The notes below the pieces were generated by a model, which saw only the letters and a program-made list of their open reading frames with translations, did no database searches and was not told the DNA's origin. Positions 22,186 through 42,471 of a stretch of DNA of 64,000 bases are shown one piece after another. Origin of the DNA: Phallusia mammillata. Taxonomy: Eukaryota; Chordata; Ascidiacea; Phlebobranchia; Ascidiidae. The position numbers and the translations under genes are program-made. The stretch's first letter is position 1; the number at the start of each line of letters is the position of its first letter. The stretch is from the NCBI GenBank assembly GCA_003260075.1, contig QLIY01000231.1, positions 24,278-88,277 on the forward strand, written 5' to 3'.

Positions 22186-24518
22186 ATGAACAAGTTAAAA
22201 CTTTTGTGTAAAACTCTTTTTACTGTATGTGTGCTGCTGTTGTTAGCACACAGAGCTGAAAGCTTGCAGTGCTATGTGGGAAGCGACATCAAAGGACCAA
22301 ACATCCCTAGTGTTAGCCAGTTTGAGTCTGGAACTTGCCCGCCGCTAGCTAGTGAACCGCAGCAGTGTCTTCGAGTGGAAGCTTCTCTCAAGGCGATAGC
22401 AGTCAGTCAAGCAGGTACGTGGAAAAACAAATGTGTGTTTTTGGTCAATCAATGTAGTGCAACATACTTTGTACTAATTGTGATATATTGCTTAAAAGCG
22501 TGTGGAAAAAGTTATTAAAGTTTAAAACTGGCAAATAAAATTTATAAATGTGAAAAAAACAATTCCACTTTTATGTAATTAAAAGTTAAAAAAAATACAA
22601 GTTTATTAATCACGCGTTGTTCTTTTCGCGAAAAACAAATTGAACAAAAAAAAGCGTTTTGATATTTTTTTTCACGGGGTTCCAACCCATGATACTCCCG
22701 GGAACGAATCCCGATTAAGTTTTTTATGTCTGTATATGGGTCAGGCGCGCCAGGCCATTCGGTATTTTTTGTAGCGACGTGGCTTTATTCAAAAATATTC
22801 CAATTTGCGGAAACAAGCAAACAAACCGAACCGTCGTACAAGTTTCAAAAAATGTAAACAGAACTAGCTGCATTTTCATTATTCGGCTTTAAATCGTTCT
22901 TTTGTAATATAATGTGAGTTTACAAACGTTAGCAAATATTTTACCTTCTTGGTATGCAGACAAAGACAAATGGATCTATGGAGAGTGCGTCGCGGCATCG
23001 AAGTGTCTCAACCTTGACTGCAAATCGTATGATCAGACCCTAAAAAATGTAAACCCTTTCACAGGAATAAAGTAAGTAATAACTAACAAACAACTTTGCG
23101 TTTGTAATGACTGCAAAATGTACCTGTGGTGCTTAGTGTGGTTAGTGGTGAGTTTTAAATGTGTTGATATTATAATATAAACCTATAGGTTTATATTAGG
23201 ATATGCTTATAAATATAGTAATGAACGGAAACAGCTTAGTTTGGTTCCCTTTGAAACCAAATATTCCGCGGTTATGCCAAAGTTTTACATTTTAACAAAC
23301 AGTGGTGTTACTACGTCAGTAATTTCGTACTGTTTTATAATCTTGGCTTCGTGGGTTTTATGGTTGCCACTAGCCTGCAAATGAATTACTGAATAATTGT
23401 CAGAGGGATAAGCTGTTTGGAAAATTATATTAGTTAAGGCAATGCTATTTATTGAGCTGTTAAAAAGATTCTGTAGCGAGCAATTCGGCAAAAAACACCT
23501 TTCAGGGATGTATTAGTCAAAGGACAAATCGTAACAAATTATTCCGAAACCGGGTGTTCGTAAAAATAGCTAACTTGTCAGAATAAATTCGAAGCTTAAG
23601 TGCATCACCACTTCTAAACAAATGGTTCACACAGGTCATCTATTCCAAGAACAACTGTGCGAACAGGTGCAACCTACTGAGTCGCACCACATACAACCTG
23701 TATGATATAATGTTTAAAGAATAGGGCAAAAGACTTAAAATACATAAGAATGTTGTATTGGCTCTGCCATTCAAGATAAGCGAAATTGTAAAATTACACA
23801 TTTTCGTTAACCTAAGTTATTTTATTTCAAAAGGACTTGCACAGCCGCCTGCTGCGTAACGGACAACTGCAACAGCGCCACAGTTGCTGATCTGAATGGG
23901 GCTGTCCTGCCTCCAACTCCTGCCGCGCAGTTTGGTGGGTTTCCTGGCGGTTTTCCTGGCCTTCCGAGTTTTACATTTCCGCCCGGATTTACTCTTCCGG
24001 TAGGACCCATCACACTTGTTCCTCCAAGTCAACCTACCGGTACTGTGCGTCAATTTACTCTGCCACCGACTTTTACTTTTCCGCCTGGTTTGACCATACC
24101 AACTAACCCACCACCATCCGTTGTCCCTCCGACGACGACAACTACAACCCCACCTCCTGTTACAGTCAATGGAGGTGCGGCAGGTACTTCAACCACAGCA
24201 GCAGCAGCAACAAGTACTGCTGGCACAACGAGCACAGCGGTAACAACCAGTACACCTGCTACAACCAGTTTAGCAGGACCTTCCAACACACAGACCACTA
24301 CCCAAAATGTTTTACTGACCACGATCTTAGGAATGACAACCCAAAACAGCACAACTGTACCAGCTGGAAGTAGCAGTACCACGCCAAACCAAAGCCAGGG
24401 AGGAATGAACATTACCATGGGCACATCAACCACTAGTTTTGCTTCCACTATTCATAAAAATATTGAGTACATTTTACTTTTTGTTGTTGCTCAGGTGTAC
24501 GTGATCAATTTTTGTTGA
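22186..24518 (+). CDS. Ly6/uPAR-like GPI-type mucin, copy 1
   Basis: Three exons (22186-22414, 22960-23071, 23834-24518) join in frame to 341 residues. Residues 1-26 are a signal peptide (LFTVCVLLLLAHRAESL). Next comes an Ly6/uPAR (three-finger) fold: LQCYVG at its start, YGECVAASKCLNLDC in the middle and CTAACCVTDNCN at its end, the classic CC-x(n)-CN closing signature. A Pro/Phe-rich stretch (PPGF repeats) and a Thr/Ser-rich mucin-like stalk follow. The C-terminus is hydrophobic (ILLFVVAQVYVINF) after a Thr/Ser-rich region, as for a GPI-anchor signal. The expected product is a surface-anchored protein with an O-glycosylated stalk; ligand unknown. The tandem paralogue at 27395-29044 has the same exon phases. 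Confidence 0.83.
22673..22763. repeat. Dispersed 90-bp repeat with tRNA-like box
   Basis: Matches 55603-55693 closely, sharing CACGGGGTTC, ACGAATCCCGATTA, TGTCTGTATATGGG and GGCGCGCCAGGCCATTCGG. The GGTTCGAACCC string of the other copy resembles a pol III B box, so the family could be a tRNA-derived SINE piece. It lies in intron 1 of the Ly6-like gene. Confidence 0.6.
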
Positions 24519-24786
24519 TGGGTTTTCCATCATATTAATGGGAAATTCTTGGTTAAAATAAGTAGGTGGATTTGCACAAAGATTTCTTGCGCATAAACAT
24601 ATGGTTGCGCTATTACGCTTGCAAACATGATGCTAACTTTATACCGCGTCTTCTTGCACATAACATTTAGACAAGAAAAAAATACAAGTTTCCTGGTTTT
24701 TGTTTGTAAAAATGTGGTTTGTCAAAGATTAAAGATAATATAGTTGTGTCGTTTGTTTGCCACATCCTATCTTGTAGACTCTACAA

Positions 24787-25009
24787 CATGGGTCGGCAAC
24801 CTTTTTTGCACTGCGGACGGTTTTGAAACAAGAATTTTATCGCTGGGTCGATCTTAAAAAAAACTACAAATATATAGCTATAAAAACGCTTAAATTTGTT
24901 TATCATGCCCGGGCAAAATGTTTAATAGCATTTAACCTGAAAACTTATACGGCCCAGTAACGAACTCCTCGAGTATACCGGGCTGCGGACCGGCGGTGGC
25001 CGACCACTG
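24787..25009. mobile_element. hAT MITE with TSD CTCTACAA
   Basis: A 223-bp element with ends CATGGGTCGGCAACC and GGTGGCCGACCACTG, flanked by perfect 8-bp repeats CTCTACAA at 24779-24786 and 25010-25017. Non-coding. Confidence 0.9.
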
Positions 25010-25156
25010 CTCTACAATGTAGAGATGTTTTTAATAAACCAATGGCAAGTAATTGTGGGCGATAATACAGAACTGGCTGTGGAATTACAATCATATCGAT
25101 GAATATCTTCGTGGTATACACTTTGGAAAATTGCTATGGTGGTTGGTTGCTTAGGG

Positions 25157-26428
25157 CAGGGCTTCCCAAACTTTTTCCATCTCGACCCCTTTTAGTTTCC
25201 ACAATTTTTTGACAACCCTTCACGGTTAATATGATAAACAGTGTACAATATGCGTTTGTTGTATTTATTGAAACACAACTACTTTACGCGGAGTCCACTG
25301 CTTTACAAGTAGGAAGCCTTCTAACAATACAAAAAAGTAAACGTTTATTTAGAGCAGGGGTGTCCAACCTTTTCGGCCAAAGGGCCACATGCGGTTTGTG
25401 AATGATCGCGCGGGCCACTTGAGTGTTACTGCTAATTTGGAATCTTAGAAATAGCTGTCTTATAATTTCTAATTAAAATCCTCACACTAAAATTCTAATC
25501 TTAGAAATGTGTATTATCCTCGTTTACAGTTATAAGAACAATAAACATACCAAGATATAGTTAAGTCAACAAAAATTTTTTCACACGTCGACATTTCAAT
25601 GTGAAGTTTGGCACTGTTTTTCTCCAACAAGTTTGGCAATATTCGGTGAGATGGACGATGTAGCAATGCGAAGCGTTTTTTCCATCTGGCTGTCAGAAAT
25701 TACTGATCTTACAGTTTACAGGGGATTTAAAGTCACATATCAACCTTTCTTGGAAAGTTCTGTTAGCGTTACTTGCTTTTTGTTTCCTGTTTGGCATAAT
25801 CTATATCACTGCAGAGTGCAGAAGATGTTTTACTGCTAAATGCGTTTTGCGCGAGTCTCTGATACCAGATGTATCTCTCAATGATCCAAGAAACATTACT
25901 GACTGACTCTTGAAGCACGAGTCAGATTGTGACGTAACAATGTAGAAATTGTGATGTGTAACAATGCGTATTGTGACGCAATAAAAGTAACTTAAACAGT
26001 ATTAGCAAAGAAATAAAGCAAACAATAAATGCCAATTTTTCGTAATGAAAGTTCGCCATAAATTACGTAAGCGATTAAGTTAATAATTTGAGTCATTTCA
26101 AAAAATACCACTCGGGCCATTCAGAGCCTTCCTGCGGGCCACGGGTTGGACACCCCTGATTTAGAGTGATCAGCTTTAACTGTGTTTTCAGTGTCAAACC
26201 TATTGTCCGCAGAGGCAAAATGACGTCATTGTCCTTTATTTACGTATTTAGTTCCGTACAATCTACAGCCCAGTCAAGAATACTGTTTTGCGAAATTGCC
26301 CCGGTTTGAACAACTGCGTTTCGAGTTAAACAGCTGAAACGGAAAAGAGTATAACACGAAGTCGTTTGTGTAATATAGGTCCTGCTCTCCGCGCCCCCCT
26401 AAGTTTTTCCACAGTTAAGGTTCCCCTG
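25157..26428. mobile_element. hAT element (outer) with nested insertion
   Basis: Starts CAGGGCTTCCCAAAC and ends TTAAGGTTCCCCTG, flanked by perfect 8-bp repeats GCTTAGGG (25149-25156, 26429-26436). Removing the inner element leaves about 460 bp without coding capacity. Confidence 0.85.
25355..26158. mobile_element. hAT element (inner), TSD ATTTAGAG
   Basis: 804 bp with perfect inverted ends CAGGGGTGTCCAACC and GGTTGGACACCCCTG and 8-bp target repeats ATTTAGAG (25347-25354, 26159-26166). It inserted into the outer hAT element. An internal ORF at 25633-25839 may be transposase debris but was not recognised. Confidence 0.92.
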
Positions 26429-26499
26429 GCTTAGGGCACTACATGAGATTTGATGATTTTGTGTCAATCGCTTTTTAAATTATAAATCTGTATGTAACT

Positions 26500-26572
26500 T
26501 TAAGCTCCTCGCGGTCCCTCCGAAATCGCGCGGAGGACCTCTAAGAGCCGCGGATCTCAGTTTGCGAACCAC
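26500..26572 (-). mobile_element. Solo hAT-like terminus
   Basis: The sequence ends in AGTTTGCGAACCACTG, the complement of a CAGTGGTTCGCAAACT-type hAT end, after GGTCCCTCCG/CGGAGGACC text typical of these repeats. No partner end was found. Confidence 0.4.
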
Positions 26573-27394
26573 TGATTGTAACACAAAAATTAAAGAAACA
26601 AATAAGTATATTAATGTTGTGGGCTGTTACCTTGCAAAATCGTAACCAGAGTGTTCTTAGCTAAAGATGCTGTCGATCAATACTGTTGTGCCGGAAGCAG
26701 CAAGTCACCAGCTAAACACAGTCAAATAAGCCCCCTATCCCGTCGGACACTTACGCACTACATGTTTATCCTCTGCAAGTATTTCCTGTGCACAAACGTG
26801 AAGAAGAAAAATAAACCACTCACCGAAAGATGCCTTCTATAATGCAGTGATAGGCCTTGTTATTATTGAGTGCTATGGGTGTGTATTACCGTTTTTAATC
26901 TAGTTTTGATAATACTATCCGACTGCTTGGATGTTTTTACAATCCATATACTGGCAGGTGTGCATTGGCCAAAAATAATTGGAGATGTGTGGATTCACAA
27001 TGTGGTCTAAAATTTATTTTACTAGGAAGAAACGGTATCTTTATTTGTACAGTCTAAGTACACGTACAAGTTTCGAGGCCAGATTTTTAATTTGGTTCAA
27101 GTGGACATACTGTGAAATAAAAACCTGTGGAGTAACCAGCGCTCGGCGAAGGGAGTGCAACACTGTGAGACGCAACCTAGAGTTAAATTGAGATTGAGTT
27201 TAAATTATTTAATATGACAAAAGAAAACGTAAGGACACGATTCCACTAAATCTGTCAGTAAGCCGGAGAAAGCTGTGCACCTTCGACTTCCAAAAGTAGG
27301 GGGCAAGTCGATGAATAATGGCTAAAACAGCCACACGGAATTTGTCATTTGGAAATAAAGTAACTTTAATACAATTTGCAGGTGTTATCAAAAT
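26573..27394. other. Intergenic, no gene seen
   Basis: Contains only short unrelated ORFs. A TTTGCAG acceptor ends at 27381, 13 bases before the next start codon, again compatible with trans-splicing or a 5' UTR intron. Confidence 0.5.
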
Positions 27395-29044
27395 ATGGCA
27401 AATCTAGCTACTGAAACGGTTCTCGTATTTTGTGTACAGTTACTGTTTGTACAGTGCACCACATGTTTGCAATGTTACCAAAACGAAGCAGGAGGTGTCA
27501 ACAGCTTTACTTCAAAACCTTGCCCAGAGGTTGCCAACACAAAACAGGAATGTCTACGCGTTGAACTAACTTTTGAAGGGTCTGGCGCTTCTAGCGGAAA
27601 CGGTACGATTTGATAAAAATAACAAACTTTGGGCGTCAATAAACTAAGTAACAGCGAGCATTTGGCAAAGCGTATCACCAACATTTTTTTAAAAAAGGAC
27701 AGATTTAGCATTGAATACAAACTAATATTTTAATTTTTAAAATTTCAAAAGAATTGCTGACTACATACAAATAATTTAAATTTCAAAATTCTTGTGAAAA
27801 AACACCTTGTTTTTTTACGCTTTTCTTTGGTTGTTAGGATAGGAACAAACAGAAACCACCTAGTTCCAACCATATATTTTTTTCTTGTTTAGGTAATATC
27901 ACTGCAGTCTATGGAGAATGTCGTCCAGCCTCATCGTGCAGTACCTTCGATTGTAGTTCAATTACTTCAGCACAAAAAATAGTGTGAGTGACGATGTCAG
28001 TAAGCCAGTATTTTTCAACAAATATTGATAAACATGCCATTCATTTACAAACGTTTACATTGTTCTGCCGTTTTTAGGTTGCCGTTAAGGTTTTTTTTCC
28101 TGTGGGGTGCTAAAACAAAACGCAAAAACATGTTTAATTGTAGCTGTTTATCATTATTAATATAAGATGCTAAACTAAAGTCTAAAGGAACCCCAGAGTC
28201 AACATAGTGCTAACTTGTTTGTATTGCTTTTCTGCTACACCACAGGGCCTGCGGATTTGCTTGCTGTGACACGGACGACTGTAATTCGGGAACAGTGGCG
28301 CAATTAACCAACAGTCCACCAGGAAGTCTAAGTTCGCGTCCAGTGTTTCCTGCTCCTCAATTGCCACCAGGTTTTGGGCCAATTATATTGCCATCTATAC
28401 CTCCTGGATTTCCTATTCCGACATTTAACCCAATACCATTTCCACCCACTATTATTATTCCTCCTGGAGTCACCATACCAACCCTGCCACCTAGTGTAAC
28501 CTTTCCGCCTCAAATCACGACCTTTGACCCGGTAACATTTACTCCACCCATTTTTACCGTTCCTGATTTCTCTGTACCAAACATTCCGACTTTTACAATT
28601 CCTGGAAACTCCATATCACATAAACCGATCACACTTGTACCACCCTCCCTGTTACCCACTGTACCTCTTCCTTCTACAACCAATGCAGTGAGTATAACAG
28701 AAGTCAAAACTAATACAGCTGGTACCACCAGCACTATGGGGATAACTGGTACACCTGGTACAACAACCGTAGTGGGATCAAATACTCAACCAGGAACATC
28801 CAACCAACCACCAGTTAGAAGCACTCTATTGACCACGATTATGGCGATGTCAACCAAACGCACCACCACAAATCCAGCTGGAAGCAACGGCATGAGCTCC
28901 ACAATGGTAGCAAATCAAAGTAATGGAGCAGTAAACGCCACCATGGGAACTTCCACCACTAGTTTTGCCACAAATCTTTATGGAAGTTTCAACTGCATTG
29001 TACCACTTGCGCTGGTTCAAATTTGCATGGTACATTTGTTTTAA
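27395..29044 (+). CDS. Ly6/uPAR-like GPI-type mucin, copy 2
   Basis: Three exons (27395-27602, 27893-27983, 28246-29044) join to 365 residues with the same phases as copy 1. Signal peptide (VLVFCVQLLFVQCTTC), Ly6/uPAR domain (CLQCYQNEAGG, YGECRPASSC, CGFACCDTDDCN), then a longer stretch of Pro-Pro-Gly/Phe/Thr/Ile repeats, a Thr/Ser-rich stalk and a hydrophobic tail (CIVPLALVQICMVHLF). The two copies share a conserved pre-anchor block (LLTTI-x-x-M and TMGTSTTSFA), suggesting that this part is functional and not just linker. Expected at the cell surface or in a secreted matrix; no partner can be inferred. Confidence 0.83.
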
Positions 29045-30420
29045 TGGTGTAAACATATAGAAGTATCGTGCCAAGTTAAGCGTTTGCTTGAATGGTTGTT
29101 TTCGGTGGGATATAAGACTTATTATGCTTGAAATATGTTTGACCTTACTTAACCACCTTGTACATGCTATTATCCGGGAATACAAAATTCGCTGAAAAAA
29201 CATAAAAAATGCTTTTGAGCACTGACTAAAGGTTAGAAAGTTGATATGTAATCAACAACATGGGAAAAATGAAAATACTCCAGGCAAACAAACCCAAGAA
29301 ACAACACGCAACTGCCAATTAACTAATATCATTGCAAATAAACAAAGAAAAAAGTAACACGCCTTAACTGCCAATGTAAAAGAGTACCTTCAAAACAAAT
29401 TGTTAAAAAGCTTATTTTAGTTGATGCACTTAATTCATTTGGAAGTAACCCATGAGAAATAACTGGATGTGAATTTAAATAAAGGTAAAACATCAATCAG
29501 CACAAGTATGTTTGTACATTTATAATGCAAACAGCAACAAAAAACAATCGTACACATAATTATTTGTCACGCGTGTAAGGTACACTCCTTATAAAAAAAA
29601 ACTATAGTGATACACGTAAGTGCATGCCCCGAGGCATTTGTGTGGCCAGCAGTTACCTTGATTTCTGCTTTATCACAACAATAAAGAGACACCTTCCAAA
29701 GTGTGTAGGAGTTGTGGCATTACATTATATAACTCCGCAGTGCTTATAAAAAGGTTTTTAATTAAAAACTTCGTTTAATCTGTCAGATGAATTTAATGAT
29801 AGATATTGCTTTAGACCAGGGGCGTGCAACTGTTTATCGCAGGGGGGGGGGGGGGGGGTTTAGACTGTAGACTTTAGTCACAGTGAAAGTTTGCGGATGG
29901 AACTCATAGCGAAAAGAAACAGAAAATGTTGTAACTTACCTTTGTCACAATGTGGACATTAAATCACTGGGTTTGAAACTGAACTGCTAGGCTTGAAAAT
30001 CCAGACCTTACGTAAGAAGTAGATTTCGAAAAATTAACATTTATAACAGTTTAATGTTTTTTGTCGAAACATATGCCAGAACTGTAATGCCAGGACTACA
30101 AAACAGAAGGTTCCGTACTTTATTGTACAGTAATACACAGGACATGATCATGCGCCGTTGCAATTTTGCGTCGCGACCAGTCAAACTGGTTGTATTAGTC
30201 ATAGCCGATTACGAATTTTATTATCGCGCGTGCCGTCCAATGGCTACAAACTAATTTTAGATTTACTGACTGTTGCAATTTGAGTTTTTTCGGAAATGTA
30301 ATGGGTTTTCTCTGTAATTTATTGTGGAATTTGTTGTACAGGTAATAATCTTTAATTCTGACAATATGTAAAGACGAAAACGTATTAGAAGTGTAAACAG
30401 AACATATCAATGCTTGAAAC
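29045..30420. other. Intergenic with start of GH9 segmental duplication
   Basis: No gene seen. From about 29524 (ATGCAAACAGCAACAAAAAA) the sequence is homologous to the region starting at 43435 and stays so into the GH9 gene, so the promoter region was duplicated with the gene. A hAT-like left end (CAGGGGCGTGCAACTG) starts at 29817 and runs into a 17-base G-run (29842-29858), probably a gap. Confidence 0.6.
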
Positions 30421-38689
<8,269 letters not shown>

Positions 38690-38947
38690 GACATTTTTAC
38701 ATTTTAGTTGTTTTTTGTTTATTTATTCTTCAAACTTTTGTGCCTGAAGAAATCCATTTCCACAAAGCGAGTTGATTGTGTACATTTATTTTGTTATTTC
38801 TGTTTGTGTCGCTGTCATAAAACTGTCGTGTGGAACACTATTTCAGTCAAACTTTTCACTATGTTGACAATTTCATGTGCATTATAGTCGCATCAGCAAA
38901 AGAATACATTGTGGTCTATAATTTTGTAAGCATTGCATCGTTTAGGG

Positions 38948-39852
38948 CAGGGGTGGCCAACCTTCTACATACCATTCGCCAACTTTTTAACATACTGTGT
39001 TGGATGCGCCATAAATGTCTCGTAACCCCACCTTCTATGACTACTTCTTGTATATAGAGAGAAAGAGAAAGAAACAACTTTTGCATGAGAAGGATAGTAA
39101 TAAGAAATAAGAACTATTAAGTAAAAAATAACTCTGATAAACTTGATCAAATTTATTTATCTGGTTTAATGAGATTTTTGAGCCTGTTTTGATTTCGCCA
39201 GTTTTGCAATGTTCGGAGTTAACTCTGTAACTGTGAGCAGCATTGTCTTCTTCAAATTTAAATCAGTCAGTAGCGACCTTGTTTTGCTTTTAACTAATTT
39301 CATGGCTGAAAATGCTTGTTCACATCTGTATGTCGTTCCGAAACGGCATATAACACTTTGAGCAAATCTTCTCAGTTCTGGGAAATTTTCACTAGGTAAT
39401 GATCGCCAGACCTTGATCATGTCAGATGCATTTGGGACTGAGGAAAACTCTTCAAATTTAATTTTCAACGAAGAATTTGCTTTCAAGTCAATTAGTTCCA
39501 TTTGCATTTTACTTGGCATCTTCATTATTTGTTGTTCACCAAGAGAAAATGGGTTTATAAAAACAAGCATACAGTTTTCTTCTTTGTGAAAATCATGAAA
39601 ACGACTTTCAAATGACTCTTGAACTAACTTATTTTTTTCTATATACTTTGTAAAATTGTCATTATCAGCAATACATTCACTCTGTTCTTTCAAATGTGGG
39701 AATTGGGTCAAATCCTTATTTCTCGGCTGGGAGACGATGCGGCCCATTTTTATTCATCCCAACACTTCTTCTTCATTTGATTTTCATGATTATCAAAAGA
39801 AGGCAATGCGCCCTTTCTAATCACGCAATGCGCCATAGGTTGGCCACCACTG
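38948..39852. mobile_element. hAT element carrying a transposase remnant
   Basis: 905 bp with ends CAGGGGTGGCCAACC and GGTTGGCCACCACTG and perfect 8-bp repeats GTTTAGGG (38940-38947, 39853-39860). It encodes the C-terminal part of a hAT transposase on the minus strand. Its termini match the shorter element at 42557-42902. Confidence 0.95.
39166..39747 (-). pseudogene. hAT transposase C-terminal fragment
   Basis: A 193-residue ORF whose C-terminal half carries the hAT dimerisation domain: FGTTYRCEQAFSAMKLVKSK, then SLLTDLNLKKTMLL and LTPNIAKL. This is the ZBED5/SCAND3-type pattern. The BED finger and most of the catalytic core are missing, so the copy is not autonomous. Confidence 0.88.
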
Positions 39853-39881
39853 GTTTAGGGTTTTCTTGACGCTCTTTAAAA

Positions 39882-40424
39882 CATGGGTGTCAAACATGCA
39901 GCCGTTCAAGAGTTTTTGTGCGGCCCACCAAGTAACTTTTTGAAGTTACGTGTTTCACTCAGGCGGAATATCCTGTTAGTCCGAGGAATTCAAATGGTAC
40001 AATTATTCTTTATTAGTGAAATATGCCACGTTTAATAGGAAATAATCTTCTCTTTAGAATAAGTACCATATTTACTTGATTGTAGGCCGCGGCTTATATT
40101 TTTTTACCAGCCGTTTGTGCGGCTTATAAACAAGGGCGGCTTACAATCGATTGAATACTTTTATTGCAATTGTTTCGTCACTTATGCCATTGTTTTCACA
40201 CAAAGCAATTAGCCATAGTAGGTCCTTTTACTCTGCTAAACTGTATATTTGTTACATATGTTATTTATTACAATTTTGTTTTTTAATTTAGTTAATGGCA
40301 CGTTTTAATCTTACAATTTTTTTGTTTCCACGTTACACTGTACAAAATTTTTCGATAGTGTGGCCCTCGACTTACTTAAAACTTTGTTTTGGGCCCTCAA
40401 AGCTGTTTGAGTTTGACACCACTG
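39882..40424. mobile_element. hAT MITE with TSD CTTTAAAA
   Basis: 543 bp with ends CATGGGTGTCAAAC and GTTTGACACCACTG, flanked by perfect CTTTAAAA repeats (39874-39881, 40425-40432). Non-coding. Only 29 bp from the end of the preceding element. Confidence 0.92.
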
Positions 40425-40432
40425 CTTTAAAA

Positions 40433-42463
40433 CATTTTGAAGGGTTGCTATTAAATAAGGGACACTAGTGAGTGTTTTGACAGAAGATAGACTATATAGT
40501 TTATTTGTACCCTGGGCCTTTAAGTTGAACTTGTCAGTGCATTCTGCCCATATTAGTTAGCAGGGAAATTTCACATGATTTCCATAGCAATATTAGTAAC
40601 AGGATGGAAAAAAAACTGAGAAAATTGGTTAATCAGGTTAAACAACTCTACCTGCTGAGATATGTGATTCATCCCAGCAAACCACCTTGTGATACAAATT
40701 TAGGTTATCGAGTTGGTACACTTGCCCCAAGGCTAATGGGCTACTTACGACAGGGGCGAATGGTAATGAACGATCCAGTAAAACATGAATCATAGGAAAA
40801 GGAATATTAAAGTGGCACCGAATCGGAATAATTTTCAGTGCAATAACTTGGATGAGGTGAAATGTACATTGCCCAATATGAAAATGAAGAATTTAAAAAC
40901 TGAAAACAGTTGAAAGCACACAGATGGATTGTGTAGAAGAAAACAGGTGAGCAACGTAATTGAAAACATATTTTGATAACTAAACTTTTTTTGCTATTAT
41001 ACTTTATTGCTAGAAACCTGTAAAATGTGGTTGTTACAGTAACGTGTTTTAACAATGGGTCAATATGAGAACTATAGGTTGCAAAACACTTATAAACACA
41101 GTAAAATCAATTGCCACAGGCGTTTTTTGCAAAGAAATTACAGATAAAATTCGAAGTAACTATCCAATGATAATGTATTTTAAACTGCGCATCCAGTAAA
41201 ACGCCTGAAATCTTTGCAATATGACTATAACGTTTATGTAAAGTTCAGAATTAATCTCTTTTACATGTATAGTTTTACATGTATAAAGCTGTATAGTAGG
41301 TCATAATATTTTCTTCATACAAAAAAGACTTGCATCATTCTGAAACATCATACAAGTTACAGACGCCCCGAAACGCCATCCAAAAATGATTGTTCCTCGT
41401 GATCATGATGACTCATTTGAAACCAAAATAACTCAAAATAAGGCATGACGAAATAAAGTATCACACTTTCGCACAGTTTCAGCTTCACTAAAAATAAAGG
41501 TAATTGTTTCGAAGATAAGGTTTTATAGCGTACATGCTATAAGTTTTAAAAACCTTGTTCGTCATTGGAGACTTGTCAAATAAGTCATACGGAAGTGATA
41601 TCAATCAATCTGATGTTGATTGATTCACATAAGGAATCAATTTTTTTAAAATATACAAACCGATTAAGTTTGATTTATTTACTCTGTTGGTTTTATTGGA
41701 ATCATAAAAAAACATCTTGGTGTTAGAAATCCATTATACAAAACTATTTCAGTTTTTCTGTCAACTGTCAGGAGAGAGGGCAATCGAGCTCTTTAAAACT
41801 CTACTACGGCAGCAACAAACTGATCAGGATCTGACAAATGGCAAGAATTAGCAAACAATTTCCATTGAAACTTCATCGTTCTCCTCATCATGGGCCTTAG
41901 ATATTGTGACAATCAAGATTCCCTATATACATCAAAGGTCACCATGGCTGTCAAAGGAAAATAATAGAACTACGGAATTGGGCGATTGAACGCATTGGGC
42001 TTAGCTTGTTTGTTAGTTTCAAATGTAAATGAGAACGATTACGATTCAAGTGGCACAAGTATTTGTTTTAGTGTGCTTTTGTCTTTGTTGCAATTTGAAC
42101 ATTTTTATTATTCATACTCTCCCATCGCTTGCATTTAAATGTAGGTTGTGTATTTTCATTTAAAAGATCACTTTACATGATGCAACACACCTTGTACATA
42201 ATAGGGGAAAAATTGTGTTTGTCGTAAACCCGATGGGTATGTCATCAGTTTAAATTAACTCATATGTTTATCACCTCGTATGTTCACCTTGTATGTTTGC
42301 AGACTTAGTCCTTTGTACTAATCGTCTACTAAATCGTCTATAGCCGTCTATTTCTCACACACCTTAATATTTTACCTACAACACCACACCAATCGATAAA
42401 AATGAGAAAAAGAAAACAATAAAACATAAATAAACAGTAATTCGGTTTGTTTTAATTCCGTCT
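40433..42463. other. Spacer between the two GH9 copies, no gene seen
   Basis: AT-rich, with only short ORFs and no recognised terminus or RNA gene. It separates the duplicated blocks together with the flanking hAT elements. Confidence 0.5.
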
Positions 42464-42471
42464 GCTTAAAG

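Noticed and set aside
24050-24448. Long minus-strand ORF opposite the Ly6-like stalk
   Set aside because: It is the antisense shadow of the Thr/Pro-rich coding exon and has no start context, splice sites or recognisable residues.
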